DNA of 64,000 nt from Mesodorylaimus sp. YZB2_4 (Eukaryota > Nematoda > Enoplea > Dorylaimida > Dorylaimidae), in NCBI GenBank assembly GCA_030248295.1, contig JASANH010001412.1, positions 62,001 through 126,000 on the forward strand, read 5' to 3'. Shown here piece by piece: positions 23,924 through 33,994 of the stretch; positions within the stretch are counted from its first letter, which is position 1, and each line of letters starts with the position of its first letter. The translations under genes were made by a program, and so were the position numbers. The notes beneath the pieces were generated by a model, which did no database searches, had not been told where the DNA came from, and was given only the letters and a program-made list of their open reading frames with translations.

Positions 23924-26826
23924 ATGTTCAAGTCAAAAGTGGTTATCATTACCGGTAAGGCAAGGTCTTTATGAAGAACTCATTGTCAGGATCTTTTCCT
24001 ACCGAAGTGATATACGCTCAGCAGCCCTGGGCCGCCACAGATCCTTGACCTGGGGCTACAACATGACAACAAACCTGCACATGCGCCAACGTACAGTACA
24101 TACACAGTAAAATGACCCGGTGCGTGCCAAAGATTTTCCCTAGACCGCAGACTTTAAAGAATTGTTCAGTGCACGTGACCGTAAGTGAAGCTGTCCCGTC
24201 GTGCTTTGCACTTCCTTGGATTTTCCATTCATTTGATGAGCTGCAGGAGAAAATCGCCTGTGGCGCATGGTTTATGCTCGTTTTGAGAAATGATTTTATC
24301 TATCGACTAATTTAGTCCTGTCGACTTACAGTTCCAGTTTACATGGTTGTGACCAGCATTCCAGGGGTCTCCCCCCTTCGCTGGTAGGGAGGCACCAAAC
24401 CTTGTACATGTACAGCGGTGTTTGTTCAACCTTATACAGTCACGCGAACTTCATCTTTCAGTACTTTTCCTGTTTTGCTTTCCACGGCTGACAGTGAGCG
24501 CACACATAGCGTTCTCAAATTCAAGCTTGTGCTGTAGATATTTCAGTAGTTTGCATTATTTCTAGGATCAAGTACTGGTATCGGCGCAGCTGCAGCTGTT
24601 CGGTTCGCTAGTGAAGAAGCCGCAGGCATTGTCATTCATGGGCGCCAAGAAGAAGCATTGAAAAATGTGAAAGCCGAATGTGAGAGAGCTGGCCGAGGAA
24701 AAGTAATGGCAAGGCTGTTTGTTACGGTTTGCAGCGCAGGTGAACACACGATCGCTCGTGATTTGAGGGGACAGCTAGACATACACATTGTATTCTTTCT
24801 AATCATATATGTACATAGTTAGTACCAACACTCATTTCACGTAAGCTACACTCTTTCGAGTTCCCTCGAATAATTTCTCTTCAATGTACAATAGTACCTG
24901 CTCGAGTGAGCTGCTTCGTAAATAACCAGTTCCAAGCAAGTATTACATGGAGTGGAGTGGGGCATCTCTACGTTCAGCAGCGACAGTGTCTTTGGAGATG
25001 ATCGATCCCATGAGAACATTGACATCATGTTTCAGATGGAGGAGACTGAAAGGAACAGGGGAATGATCGATCCCATGAGCACATTGACATCATGTTTCAG
25101 ATGGAGGAGACTGAAAGGAACAGGGGAATGATCGATCCCATGAGCACATTGACATCATGTTTCAGATGGAGGAGACTGAAAGGAACAGGGGAATGATCGA
25201 TCCCATGAGCACATTGACATCATGTTTCAGATGGAGGAGACTGAAAGGAACAGGGGAATGATCGATCCCATGAGCACATTGACATCATGTTTCAGATGGA
25301 GGAGACTGAAGGGAACAGGGGAAACTATGTTACCGAGTGAATTCCCACTGCAATGGTATCCGCGTTGACCTCAAGTTCTGAAACAGTAGGTTTCTAGCAG
25401 AATGCGGAAAATGTGTCCCCTCAGAGACTCTTATGAATTTGAGTATTCGTGTCATTCATATTAGCGCAGACACGTTCCGCAGTTCGATGAGCTGGTCAGT
25501 GCACAGGTAGCCATGCAAACTGTCAAGTAATCTATCTAATCCAGTTGCATACAGTAACATACAGTAACAAGAAATATGCGCGGTCATAAAAACCTTCTGA
25601 TCCGAATGCTATAATGACCTGCATGCAGGTACATATTTGCATCGGCGATATTACGGACGAGGCAGTGCGAAAGCACATGATCGACAGCACCATCGAACAG
25701 TTCGGGAAGCTGGATATTTTGGTGAGAAGTCTGGTTTTTGCAAGGTCTTTAGGGTAATAGTGAAGTGGGCTTTGTATGACGTGTTGCGTTACTAAGAAAC
25801 CATAAGTGCTCCAAAATACCTGCTTAGCCACGATATACTGCAATGCGACTTGAGGCAGTGACCGAGCCTTTATAACTGGCTTGTCAAGATACTTATAACA
25901 GTAAAGACGCAGCAGCAGGAACGGCAAAATAGTGCTCAGTTTCTAAGGATTTCTGACATCCATTAACTCTTCGAGATTTAGATTGAAGCTGGGTAATTTT
26001 AAATCCGAGTTTTCCACATGAATGCACACTATAGTGTGCGCATACATTTGCTATTAGATGCACTTCCTTCTGGGTTTCGACCCTTGCCTCAGTCTTGCAA
26101 CAGATGATGGAACACACACTTTCGCTGGTCTTTCTAATATCTGCTGATGCACAGGTGAACAACGCAGGTATTGGGCTGACGGGTTTATTTTCAACTGCAT
26201 CAATGGACGACTTTGACAAAGTATTTGATGTCAATGTGCGCTCGGTGCTGTCGCTGACTCAGTTGGCTATACCGCATTTGATCAAAACTCAAGGCAACAT
26301 AGTCAATATTTCTTCATCGTTGGGCATCAAAGCTAATACCTTTGCGCCTATCTATTCGAGCTCCAAGGCGGCACTTGATCACTTTGCGAAATGTTTATCT
26401 TTGGAATTGGGTCCTCTAGGTGTTCGAGTGAATTCTGTCAGGTGATATAGCATACATTTGTTCATATACGCTATTGATGATAGTTTGGAACTTATTTCAG
26501 CCCCGGGTTTGTAGCTGGAACGGAAATCGTGAGTCGGCAGGGTCCCATGGCCGATGAGGCACTGAAAGTGAGTGTGTGAATAAGATCGAGCAGTACGGGG
26601 GCCTGGGGGCTGGGAGTAGGTCTCATGCATTCAACCACTTGTGACTCATATCTTCCAGGTGGTCCCCTTTTAGAAACACATGGACACAATAGCGAATATA
26701 TACCCGCTACGCCGAGCTGGTACAGTGGAGGAAATAGCTGATGCTATCGCTTTCGTAGCTTCCGAAAGTGCTAAATTCGTAACTGGTATTATTCTGCCTG
26801 TTGACGGCGGCTTCACAAAGACTTGA
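23924..26826 (+). CDS. Short-chain dehydrogenase/reductase (SDR)
   Basis: Six exons (23924-23954, 24566-24702, 25629-25721, 26155-26441, 26501-26567, 26674-26826) join in phase to 255 residues, the usual length for a classical SDR. The Rossmann glycine motif TGSSTGIG spans residues 10-17, split by the first intron. The structural motif NNAG opens exon 4. The catalytic Ser lies in NIVNISSS and the Tyr/Lys pair in IYSSSKAALDHF. PGFVAGT follows, and the protein ends ILPVDGGFTKT. It should use NAD(H) or NADP(H) to interconvert an alcohol and a ketone or reduce a 3-oxoacyl substrate, but the substrate cannot be read from sequence. No signal or membrane segment is seen, so it is probably cytosolic. 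For exon 2 I chose the donor at 24703 because only it keeps the frame into GDITDEAV; a competing donor at 24740 breaks the frame. Confidence 0.9.
25000..25324 (+). repeat. Minisatellite, five copies of a 65-bp unit
   Basis: Five near-perfect direct copies start at 25000, 25065, 25130, 25195 and 25260 inside the second intron of the SDR gene. Each begins GATCGATCCCATGAGCACAT. Only single-base differences separate the copies (AGAACATT in the first, GAAGGGAAC in the last). The unit is not a multiple of three and is not coding. Confidence 0.95.
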
Positions 26827-27369
26827 CGGCAAAAGGAGCTACTTGGAACTATGGAAATGCATTCGCGATTAATAGGAGGAACAAACTTGATGGTTCACTT
26901 TTCTCATGTCGTTTTTTATCCTCTCTCTGTTGTTCCTCAGTCGTATCGTAACATGCTTGAAACATCAAAGCTGCAGTATCAAATCGTAAGACGAGAGCTT
27001 TTAGCGTAGCCGATAAATGCTGTGATAGATATTCTGAAGATTTGGTTGGGGTCAGGTCTCCAAACACAGCTAGTTGGAAATATCAGTACGGCATTGTGGG
27101 ATGAAAAAAAAGCAGCGCGTAAATACAGTGCAAACAGTACATACAGTCTTTGTATAGCTGGCCTGTGATTCTTTTATATCCATTGGATTAAGTTACAATT
27201 AAAATGAAGAAAACTATAAGGCGCTGTTTGTGTGAATGAGTAGATGCAGTACATGGTGTCAGTAGATGCATTTCACTGATTTGGTACCAATGCACTACAG
27301 TATGTGCCACTTTTATTGTTCCCCAATTTTTGACATCCTGTGCCCCTTTCAAAATATCTGCCACCGACC

Positions 27370-28450
27370 TACGAGGGGAGTTCAAAAAGTTCGTAGCCTG
27401 ACCACATGTTAATTGAAGCTGTACAAGGTAATGCTTATTCATTATCGACATAACATCCCCTGAGACCAATGCGCTTGTTTAAACTTTGGTCCACCGCGTG
27501 CATACCCGTAAAAAAAATATTACTCACACCTCTCAAAAAACGCTTCAGTCGCTGGTTTCACTTCCTCATCACTCGAAAATCTCTTGCCACGTAAACTTTT
27601 TTTGAGTTTTCCGAATAGGTAGTAATCGCTGGGAGCCAGGTCTGGACTTTATGGTGGATGAGCGATTTGTTCGAATCCGCATTAATCGATGGCAGCCTGA
27701 GCAACACGCGCTTTGTGGACGGGCGCATCGTCAATCAGGAGCAGCACCTTCTCTTTCATCATCCCACGCCGTTTTGATTTGATCGCTTTTAGCAATCGGC
27801 GGATAACATCAGCAAAATATTGCCCAGTGATTGTGGTCTTGCCTGGCATATAATCAATCACTAACATTCCACTGCAATCCCAAAAAGTTGTTGCCATGAC
27901 CTCGCTCAAGGGCTGCTGAACGCGAAAATTTTTTGCGGATGTGCACCCTTTAGCAGCCGCTGTATCGATTCGTGTTTTGATTCAGATCGAAGTGGTGAAT
28001 CCAGGCTTCATCATCCATAACCGTTCTTTCATAAAAAGCATCTGGATCAGCCGCGATCCGCCAGAAGCTCCTTTGACGTTTGAACTCTTCTCACGTTTGC
28101 CAGGTCTTTTGGCACACATCGCGCAGACCTTGGATAAATTCAATTTCTCTGTGAAATTGTTTCAACGCTACCCACTGAAATGCCCATTTCCTCCCTATCT
28201 AGACAACGTCTGTTCGAAGGTCTTCTTTCCCAATCTTTGCCTCAACATCGCATTTGTTGGCCGATGTCGCCTCGGTTGGTCGTCCAGATCTTGGGTCATC
28301 TTCAATCGATTCCCCCATGTTTGAGCAAATGAACTCTCTCCGTAGTGTTTATCGAAACCAATGTCATGGCCACCCGGGAAGATCCTGTTCCCTATAAGGG
28401 AACTTTGGACTAAAGCATCAAATAAAGTCGCGCCACCCGGGAGAAAACTT
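27370..28450 (-). pseudogene. Degenerate mariner-type transposase
   Basis: Minus-strand pieces in order match a Tc1/mariner transposase: VMDDEAWIHHFDLNQNT (first catalytic aspartate region, about 28022-27972), VMATTFWDCSGMLVIDYM with LLLIDDAPVHKARVA (second aspartate, 27909-27682), and PDLAPSDYYLFGKLKKSL (third aspartate, about 27643-27590). Frameshifts and stops separate them, so no active enzyme is made. The left end, AGGGGAGTTCAAAAAGTTCG near 27374, looks like a mariner terminal repeat; a matching right end was not found. Confidence 0.85.
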
Positions 28451-29339
28451 TTTGACATTTTGATTTTGATTGAGATTTTTCGAGAAAATTCATGAAAGCC
28501 GGATTGTACGAAGTAATGAGCAAAATATGCGAACTTTAGCGTTTTAAACATAGTGGAGAAAATTCACCTACTTGAGGGAAAAAATTAATCTGTGTCATTA
28601 TTCACCTACTGTACTTGTTTTCTCCCTAATGATAGACCCCGGATCGGGTCTGGTCGGGTCAGCTAAATTTCGGGTCATGTCGGGTCTTGTTCTTTTCTTG
28701 AAAGATCGGGTCAAACGGGCCGAAAATACTGCAATTTTGCAAGTTACTACCATTAGCAGCTACAGAAACCTTTTCATATCTGTTCGACTCCAGGATTTGC
28801 AGGATATGCTTCATGCATGCATGCATGAAGTCTTTCGCTCCGCGTTTTTATTCAACGTGACTCCCAAGAATTTCAGATAAATTGTAAGGTGTGAGAATGA
28901 CCAATTTTTCTGAGTAATTCCTGAATAAGGAAGGGTCCATATGTGAGAGTTCTCATTAACATTCTAGTCTAGTCGTGAGTGTGTGGGATTAGCCAAACTC
29001 TAAGAAGGAATTGATAATTTTTAGCAGGTCGTAGGGGTATCTACAATCACACTTGTTACTAAACATGACGAATAACTTCCTGGGTATACTTGGCTGGAAG
29101 AGCAATATAGCCTGTACCCCAACACCAAATCTGCGCCAATAATAGCCTCCTTGACCACCATCCATGTTACCATTGCAAAACAGGTTACTGCGTTCACACA
29201 CAAGTCACAATTACCTTCACACTCCTCATCAGTAGTGGAGATTCTGAGAGGAGCTAGTGTCCAGCACAATATGCCTTTAGAAGCAATATCTTTTGTGAAG
29301 ACTAGATGCAAGTCTAACGTGGGGTTAATGTATATGTAA

Positions 29340-29750
29340 CCAAGCCTGGAGGCGAGGAGGGAGCGCCGACCGAGCGCGGAAAAAACTCCGCTGGAGCAGA
29401 AGCGCGAATACCACGGCAAACATCAACCCGAGGGGTTGACGTTTCCCAGCCAGGGGAGAGTATCGATTACTCTCTCCCACTCGCCGGTACCCGCTCCTCG
29501 GTGGCTAACCGAGGCCTAGGTGTCGGTACTAGACGCCCTAGACCATGACGAACATGGGCGCACCCAGCGGTTCGACGGGGACTTACATCACAATGGATGG
29601 CCCCAAGGTCTAAATTAACCAAGCCGGCAGGCGTAGGAGGGAGGCGGCCGACCGAAGTCGGCGGGACACAAACCCAAAAATATATATTAACCGAAACATC
29701 AACCGGGACTCCCACCCAGGAGAGACCACCACCCCCCCCCCCCCCACCCA
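29340..29750. repeat. Two adjacent copies of a GC-rich repeat module
   Basis: A block beginning CCAAGCCTGGAGGCGAGGAG near 29340 and another beginning CCAAGCCGGCAGGCGTAGGA near 29620 share order and wording. Each is followed by a CATCAACC motif; the first reads CATCAACCCGAGGGGTTGAC. An inverted relative lies at 9057-9190 (TCAACCCCTCGGGTTGA, then GCCGACTTCGGTC). The sequence GCGGTTCGACGGGG near 29565 resembles a decayed B box, so a tRNA-derived origin is possible. Confidence 0.55.
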
Positions 29751-30371
29751 CCGGGTTACATATATTTAGGTATTTCTTTGTTTAACCAGTAGCCTGTCTC
29801 TGACTCCAAAAGTTATGACAGATTTGTCTCTATTATTCACGCCTATTATTCGGACTGGTTGAATCTTGCAAGGCTAGTGTACAAACCCTAGTCGCTTTTA
29901 GATCTACTAAAGTTTTTGAAAAAATATTTGACCACTATTGTGGGGAATAGGAATGAATGACATTGTATTTACTAAGTATAACTAGAGGATAACAAAAGAT
30001 GAAAATTCGCGTGCGTGAGATCATATTTTTTCACAGTCACCTTTAAAGCAACGCCACCACGTTATGAAAAATTTGTGAATGGTTTTGTATCGCGAGGAAC
30101 TTCAGCTGCTTATAACGAGTTCAGGGTCAATCGTCGGGTTAAACCCGACCTGATCCGGTGTCTACTGATGGACACACAGAGGTGAGTTAAATTTCAGACC
30201 TAGTTACTCAATACACGCTGACCTATATACTTATCCTACAGCACTCCTATCTCCCACGCGATATTGTGTTGTAGAATCATCGGTCAATACGTCCAATACC
30301 TTGGTAAAAGAATTAACGAAGTCTAACTGAAGTCGCGCACCATTTGAACTTTGCCTGAGACATAAAGCTGG

Positions 30372-30498
30372 ATGTATAGTTCGATGCGATGCGTCAAATA
30401 AGCTTGCGATGCGACGCTTTAGGCATCATTTTACATTGTCAGGTCACCCCAAAATGCCGCATCGCATGCTTATTTGACGCATCGCGTCGAACTATACA
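30372..30498. repeat. Long palindrome (~125 bp) with ~40-bp arms
   Basis: The left arm, TGTATAGTTCGATGCGATGC followed by GTCAAATAAGCTTGCGATGCG, pairs with the right arm CGCATCGCATGCTTATTTGA followed by CGCATCGCGTCGAACTATACA, around a ~40-base centre. A few mismatches exist. It is probably a palindromic MITE; no coding content. Confidence 0.85.
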
Positions 30499-31483
30499 GT
30501 ACTTCGGGCTTAAGAGTGTAAAGTTTCGACCCGCGAAGTATCAGTTCAGTCCAATGTACACCAAACAAATGTGTTTCTGCAAAGCTTATGGACTAGCTGT
30601 GAGACCAACTGCTTTTGGAAAACTCAAACTGTCTCACAATGTCACAAACAGAGTGATCAAGAAAGGTCACGCAGGATAGAAAATAAATATCCGACATTAC
30701 AGTTAATGCCATTATGGGACCTTCCGTTGCGGAATAGAATACTCAGGAGCTCCGTCGTCAACGGCCCACTGCTCCAGTTCATCCGCTTGCAATCATTTTT
30801 TCACATGTACTGACCTTAAGTGATCGCCTAATCACCTGCCCTGGCGTCAATTTCTCTTCCTAAGTTATATCCCTTCCTGAAGTCGACACTTCGAATCCTT
30901 CTCCACCATTCGGCTATTAGCAGGAAAATGTAATGCTTTTTCTTATCAGCTTTCATTTCTGATTTTCCCCACGTGGTCACCTTTTGAAAGCTTGGTAAGG
31001 CACCAGAGCTACGCTCGCTCCGCTGGCTGGGGGTTGGTATTGCAGTATTTCCAAGGTCGGCCCATTTTTGTGGGGGAAGCTACAGTGGATAGCAACTGCA
31101 TCAGCTAGATCCCTAGGCTTACAGCATCTGATCTAGATCAACCCAAGTCTCACACTCTTCTCCGCCCATCTTCTAAACTAAATGCATAACATCTGCCAAT
31201 ATTATCTTTAGTATACTGACCTCGTCATCAAAACATGTTTTTCAAAACTCCTTACATTCTAAAATTTCAAAAAGTGCACCGCTTTGAGTACAAACTCCAA
31301 GACCACAATGTAATTTGCAATGCAATTTGCTCCACATTAGGCTTTACTTTCCCAACAATGTGATACCACGGTCACGCATTCACTCCCTCGCCATAGCTTT
31401 GGACAGTTGCAATTTTGTATTCCGCTCATTGCGCACCTGTCTCAACGAGAAAAACGAATTACTAATGGCTACTTTTGCAGGCT

Positions 31484-31490
31484 CTATATA
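31484..31490 (+). promoter_or_regulatory. Possible TATA box of the chitinase gene
   Basis: The word CTATATAATG lies about 150 bases before the start codon of the chitinase gene. Position and sequence fit a core promoter, but a TTTTGCAG acceptor-like site directly upstream (ending near 31480) offers an alternative reading as an exon start. Confidence 0.25.
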
Positions 31491-31637
31491 ATGCCAGTGC
31501 CGTGGCGACGAATAGTATGTTCAAACTGAACACTCGAATCGTCTTGGCGATCCAAAGCGAAGTTCAGGGATCAGCAAACTCAGGGACGAAATTGATCGAT
31601 CGATAATCAGTGATCGAGAGTGGTGTAATTTTCGAAG

Positions 31638-33994
31638 ATGACCAAATACTTGATGTTCGAGTGTTTGACAATTTTTGTGCTTCTGTTCATAGTTTCGGGT
31701 AAGTGACAAATCGATAACTTATCGATTGATTTCGAAAGCAGTAGACGGTTTTTACCGATTTCGTGTGTCATGTCAATTTTTGACAGCCGTTCTCAAATGA
31801 CGCCTGAAGGCATCATTGCCAAAAATTTGTCACGGCTTGCCACATGCGTTTAGGGCCGCCGCAGTATAGCCACCATGCACAGATCAAAAGGTTTAAAAAA
31901 TCCAACAGCTACATTTAAAAATACGGGTAATTAATTTTCAGTGCAATCCCTGAACTGTCCAGCTGGTCGATGTCCAGTAGGTTTAAAATGCTTACTCGGC
32001 CGTTGCGTAGTGGACAGTGCTCGGTGTCCACCATGGCGTCGTTTCGGGCCAGGGCCACCCAGCGAAAAGAATTGCACCCGTCCGACCGACCCAAACCGTC
32101 GCCCAGCCACAGAATTGGAGAAATGGTTCACGAAAGAAATGTTCTTGGACCTATTTCCCAAGGCCAATTTGGGATGGGGCCCGAATGCGTGCTGGCCGTA
32201 CAGTTATGAATCGTTCGTGATAGCTGCACGTTATTTCCCCAAATTTGGTACCGAAGCACCAGAATCGGATGAAGGAAGCAAGAAATTCACAGTCGATGAT
32301 CACCGTCGACGTGATTTGGCTGCCTTTTTCTCGCATTCTATCCAAGAAACAGGAGAAAATGATGCCAGCATCTACTCGGCGATGTCACACGACCGAGAAC
32401 TGGCCGATGCTTGCTTCTATCGCGGTGGTTTCTTTAATTGGTTTGAAGGCGGTCCAGTGTCTGCTTTCCTACCCAAACAAACGCCCGGCTACGATCCTAA
32501 GGACGGCGATAAGTGTAATGCGGCTGGCCGATATTGCGTCGCTGGTAGCATCTGGAAATGTAGCCAGGAGAAAGCGGGCGAAAAGATGTTCAAGGGCTGC
32601 TATTTCGGTCGTGGCTCAATCCAGTTGTCCTACAATTTCAACTATGGTCAATTCCAAGATTGGCTGCTGACCCAAAATATCAAAGTGGATTTGTTGAAGG
32701 AACCCAACCTGTTGATGACCAAAATGGATCCGCCATTGGCTGTTCTGGCTTCGCTCTGGTTCTACATGACGCCACAGCCACCGAAACCGGCCATGCATGA
32801 TATCGTTCTGGGTAAGTGTTACACGAAGGAGCTATGCATAGTGAAAGCGGATGTGACAGTTGGGGCGGTGGGCACATCACAAATACCCATGAGTCGCAAA
32901 TCAATGACATTAGATCCAAGTCCCAAGTATCCATTATCCATTAGCATAGGACTGGCGTTAATGATCCATAGATTTCTCCAGGCGGCTTTGAGGCTGTTAG
33001 GGAGTGGACTGTTGATTTATTGTGCGACAAAGTGTTTTCATGTTGCATCTTGGTCCAGTATAATTGAACTCATCCTTTGGTCTCCCAAACAATTGTATGA
33101 CTGACTTTAAGCAGAAATTGACGTTGAAAATCTCAGGGCTTTTTACTTTTGGTTGGATACCGTTCTGACAGTCAACTTTCTTTCGTCTCTTCATATAATG
33201 CTTCTGATCAGAAACACATCCAATCCATGAAGTTTCTTTTAGCCTTTAATGCTTTTATAATTTGATCTGCAGCACTATTGATGCGTCGATCACATGTGTG
33301 TGAGTCCGCATTTTTGTGCTGCCTTTACAAGCCTTTATAAGTTGATATATAGTACGTATAGCGGTACCACAATTTGGGTGACGACGGACCTTTTTCTAGC
33401 TTATTCGCTTATCCTTTTTAGTCAATCATTAACTTCTTGATTACTTGACTTCATTAATTCTTGAGTTACCAACCCAAGAAAATTCCCCCTCATTCCTTTA
33501 TCACTATAGGTAAATGGAAAGCATCCCCGGAAGACGTGGAACAAGGTTACGAAGGACCCGCCTTTGGTCCTACCAGTCTCGTGATCAACAACGAATGCGG
33601 GGGCGAGGATCCAGAACTGGTAGGTGGACCAGGCGAAAGTCGTCGTATCAAAGCGTTCAAGTGGTTCAGTAAATATTTTGGTTTTAAACTTGAAGACGAA
33701 GCTTTGCTCTCATGCAAAAACATGAAAGTACACTTTGGCGATATGAGCCAACCCATCAGCTATCAACCCGATTGGTCGAGCACTTGGAAGACTGAGCCGT
33801 GCGATTGCGCTCCGGCCACTTACGGCGGCTCGATTCCATACTTTGCACCAGGCTATTACGATCAATCGTTCGTTGATTTGAATGAGCAAAATCGTAAGCG
33901 ATGCATAAAGAGCATTTACGAAAACCCTGCTTTATACATGATGAACGATAAGACCAGTTTGTGCTTGACTGTGCCACCACCTGACGATCTGTGA
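31638..33994 (+). CDS. Secreted chitinase-like protein, glycoside hydrolase family 19
   Basis: Three exons (31638-31698, 31942-32811, 33510-33994) join in phase to 471 residues. Exon 1 encodes a signal peptide (YLMFECLTIFVLLFIVS). A short cysteine-rich segment follows (CPAGRCPVGLKC and nearby). Residues ~70 onward match GH19: AAFFSHSIQETGEND holds the glutamate expected to be the catalytic acid, then CYFGRGSIQLSYNFNYG, DPPLAVLASLWFYMT, and after the second intron GPTSLVINNECGGED. GH19 enzymes hydrolyse beta-1,4 N-acetylglucosamine chains, and nematodes are among the animals that carry them. Possible roles are remodelling of eggshell or cuticle chitin, or attack on fungi. The C-terminal ~100 residues (CDCAPATYGGSIPYFAPGY) are an extension I do not recognise. 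AATAAA lies at 34117-34122. Confidence 0.9.

Larger units (their letters stand above)
26827..31637. other. Repeat-rich intergenic region between SDR and chitinase genes
   Basis: It contains the mariner remnant (27370-28450), a pair of related GC-rich repeats (29340-29750) with a C14 run at 29732, short arrays of GATCGGGTC-like words near 28640-28700 and 30120-30160, and a long palindrome at 30372-30498. No intact protein-coding gene was recognised. Confidence 0.55.

Noticed and set aside
24703-24740. Longer exon 2 of the SDR gene using the donor at 24740
   Set aside because: It breaks the reading frame into exon 3. The donor at 24703 keeps phase and gives a normal-length SDR sequence.
27941-28324. 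A 127-codon plus-strand gene
   Set aside because: The opposite strand reads as mariner transposase fragments, so this is an antisense shadow.
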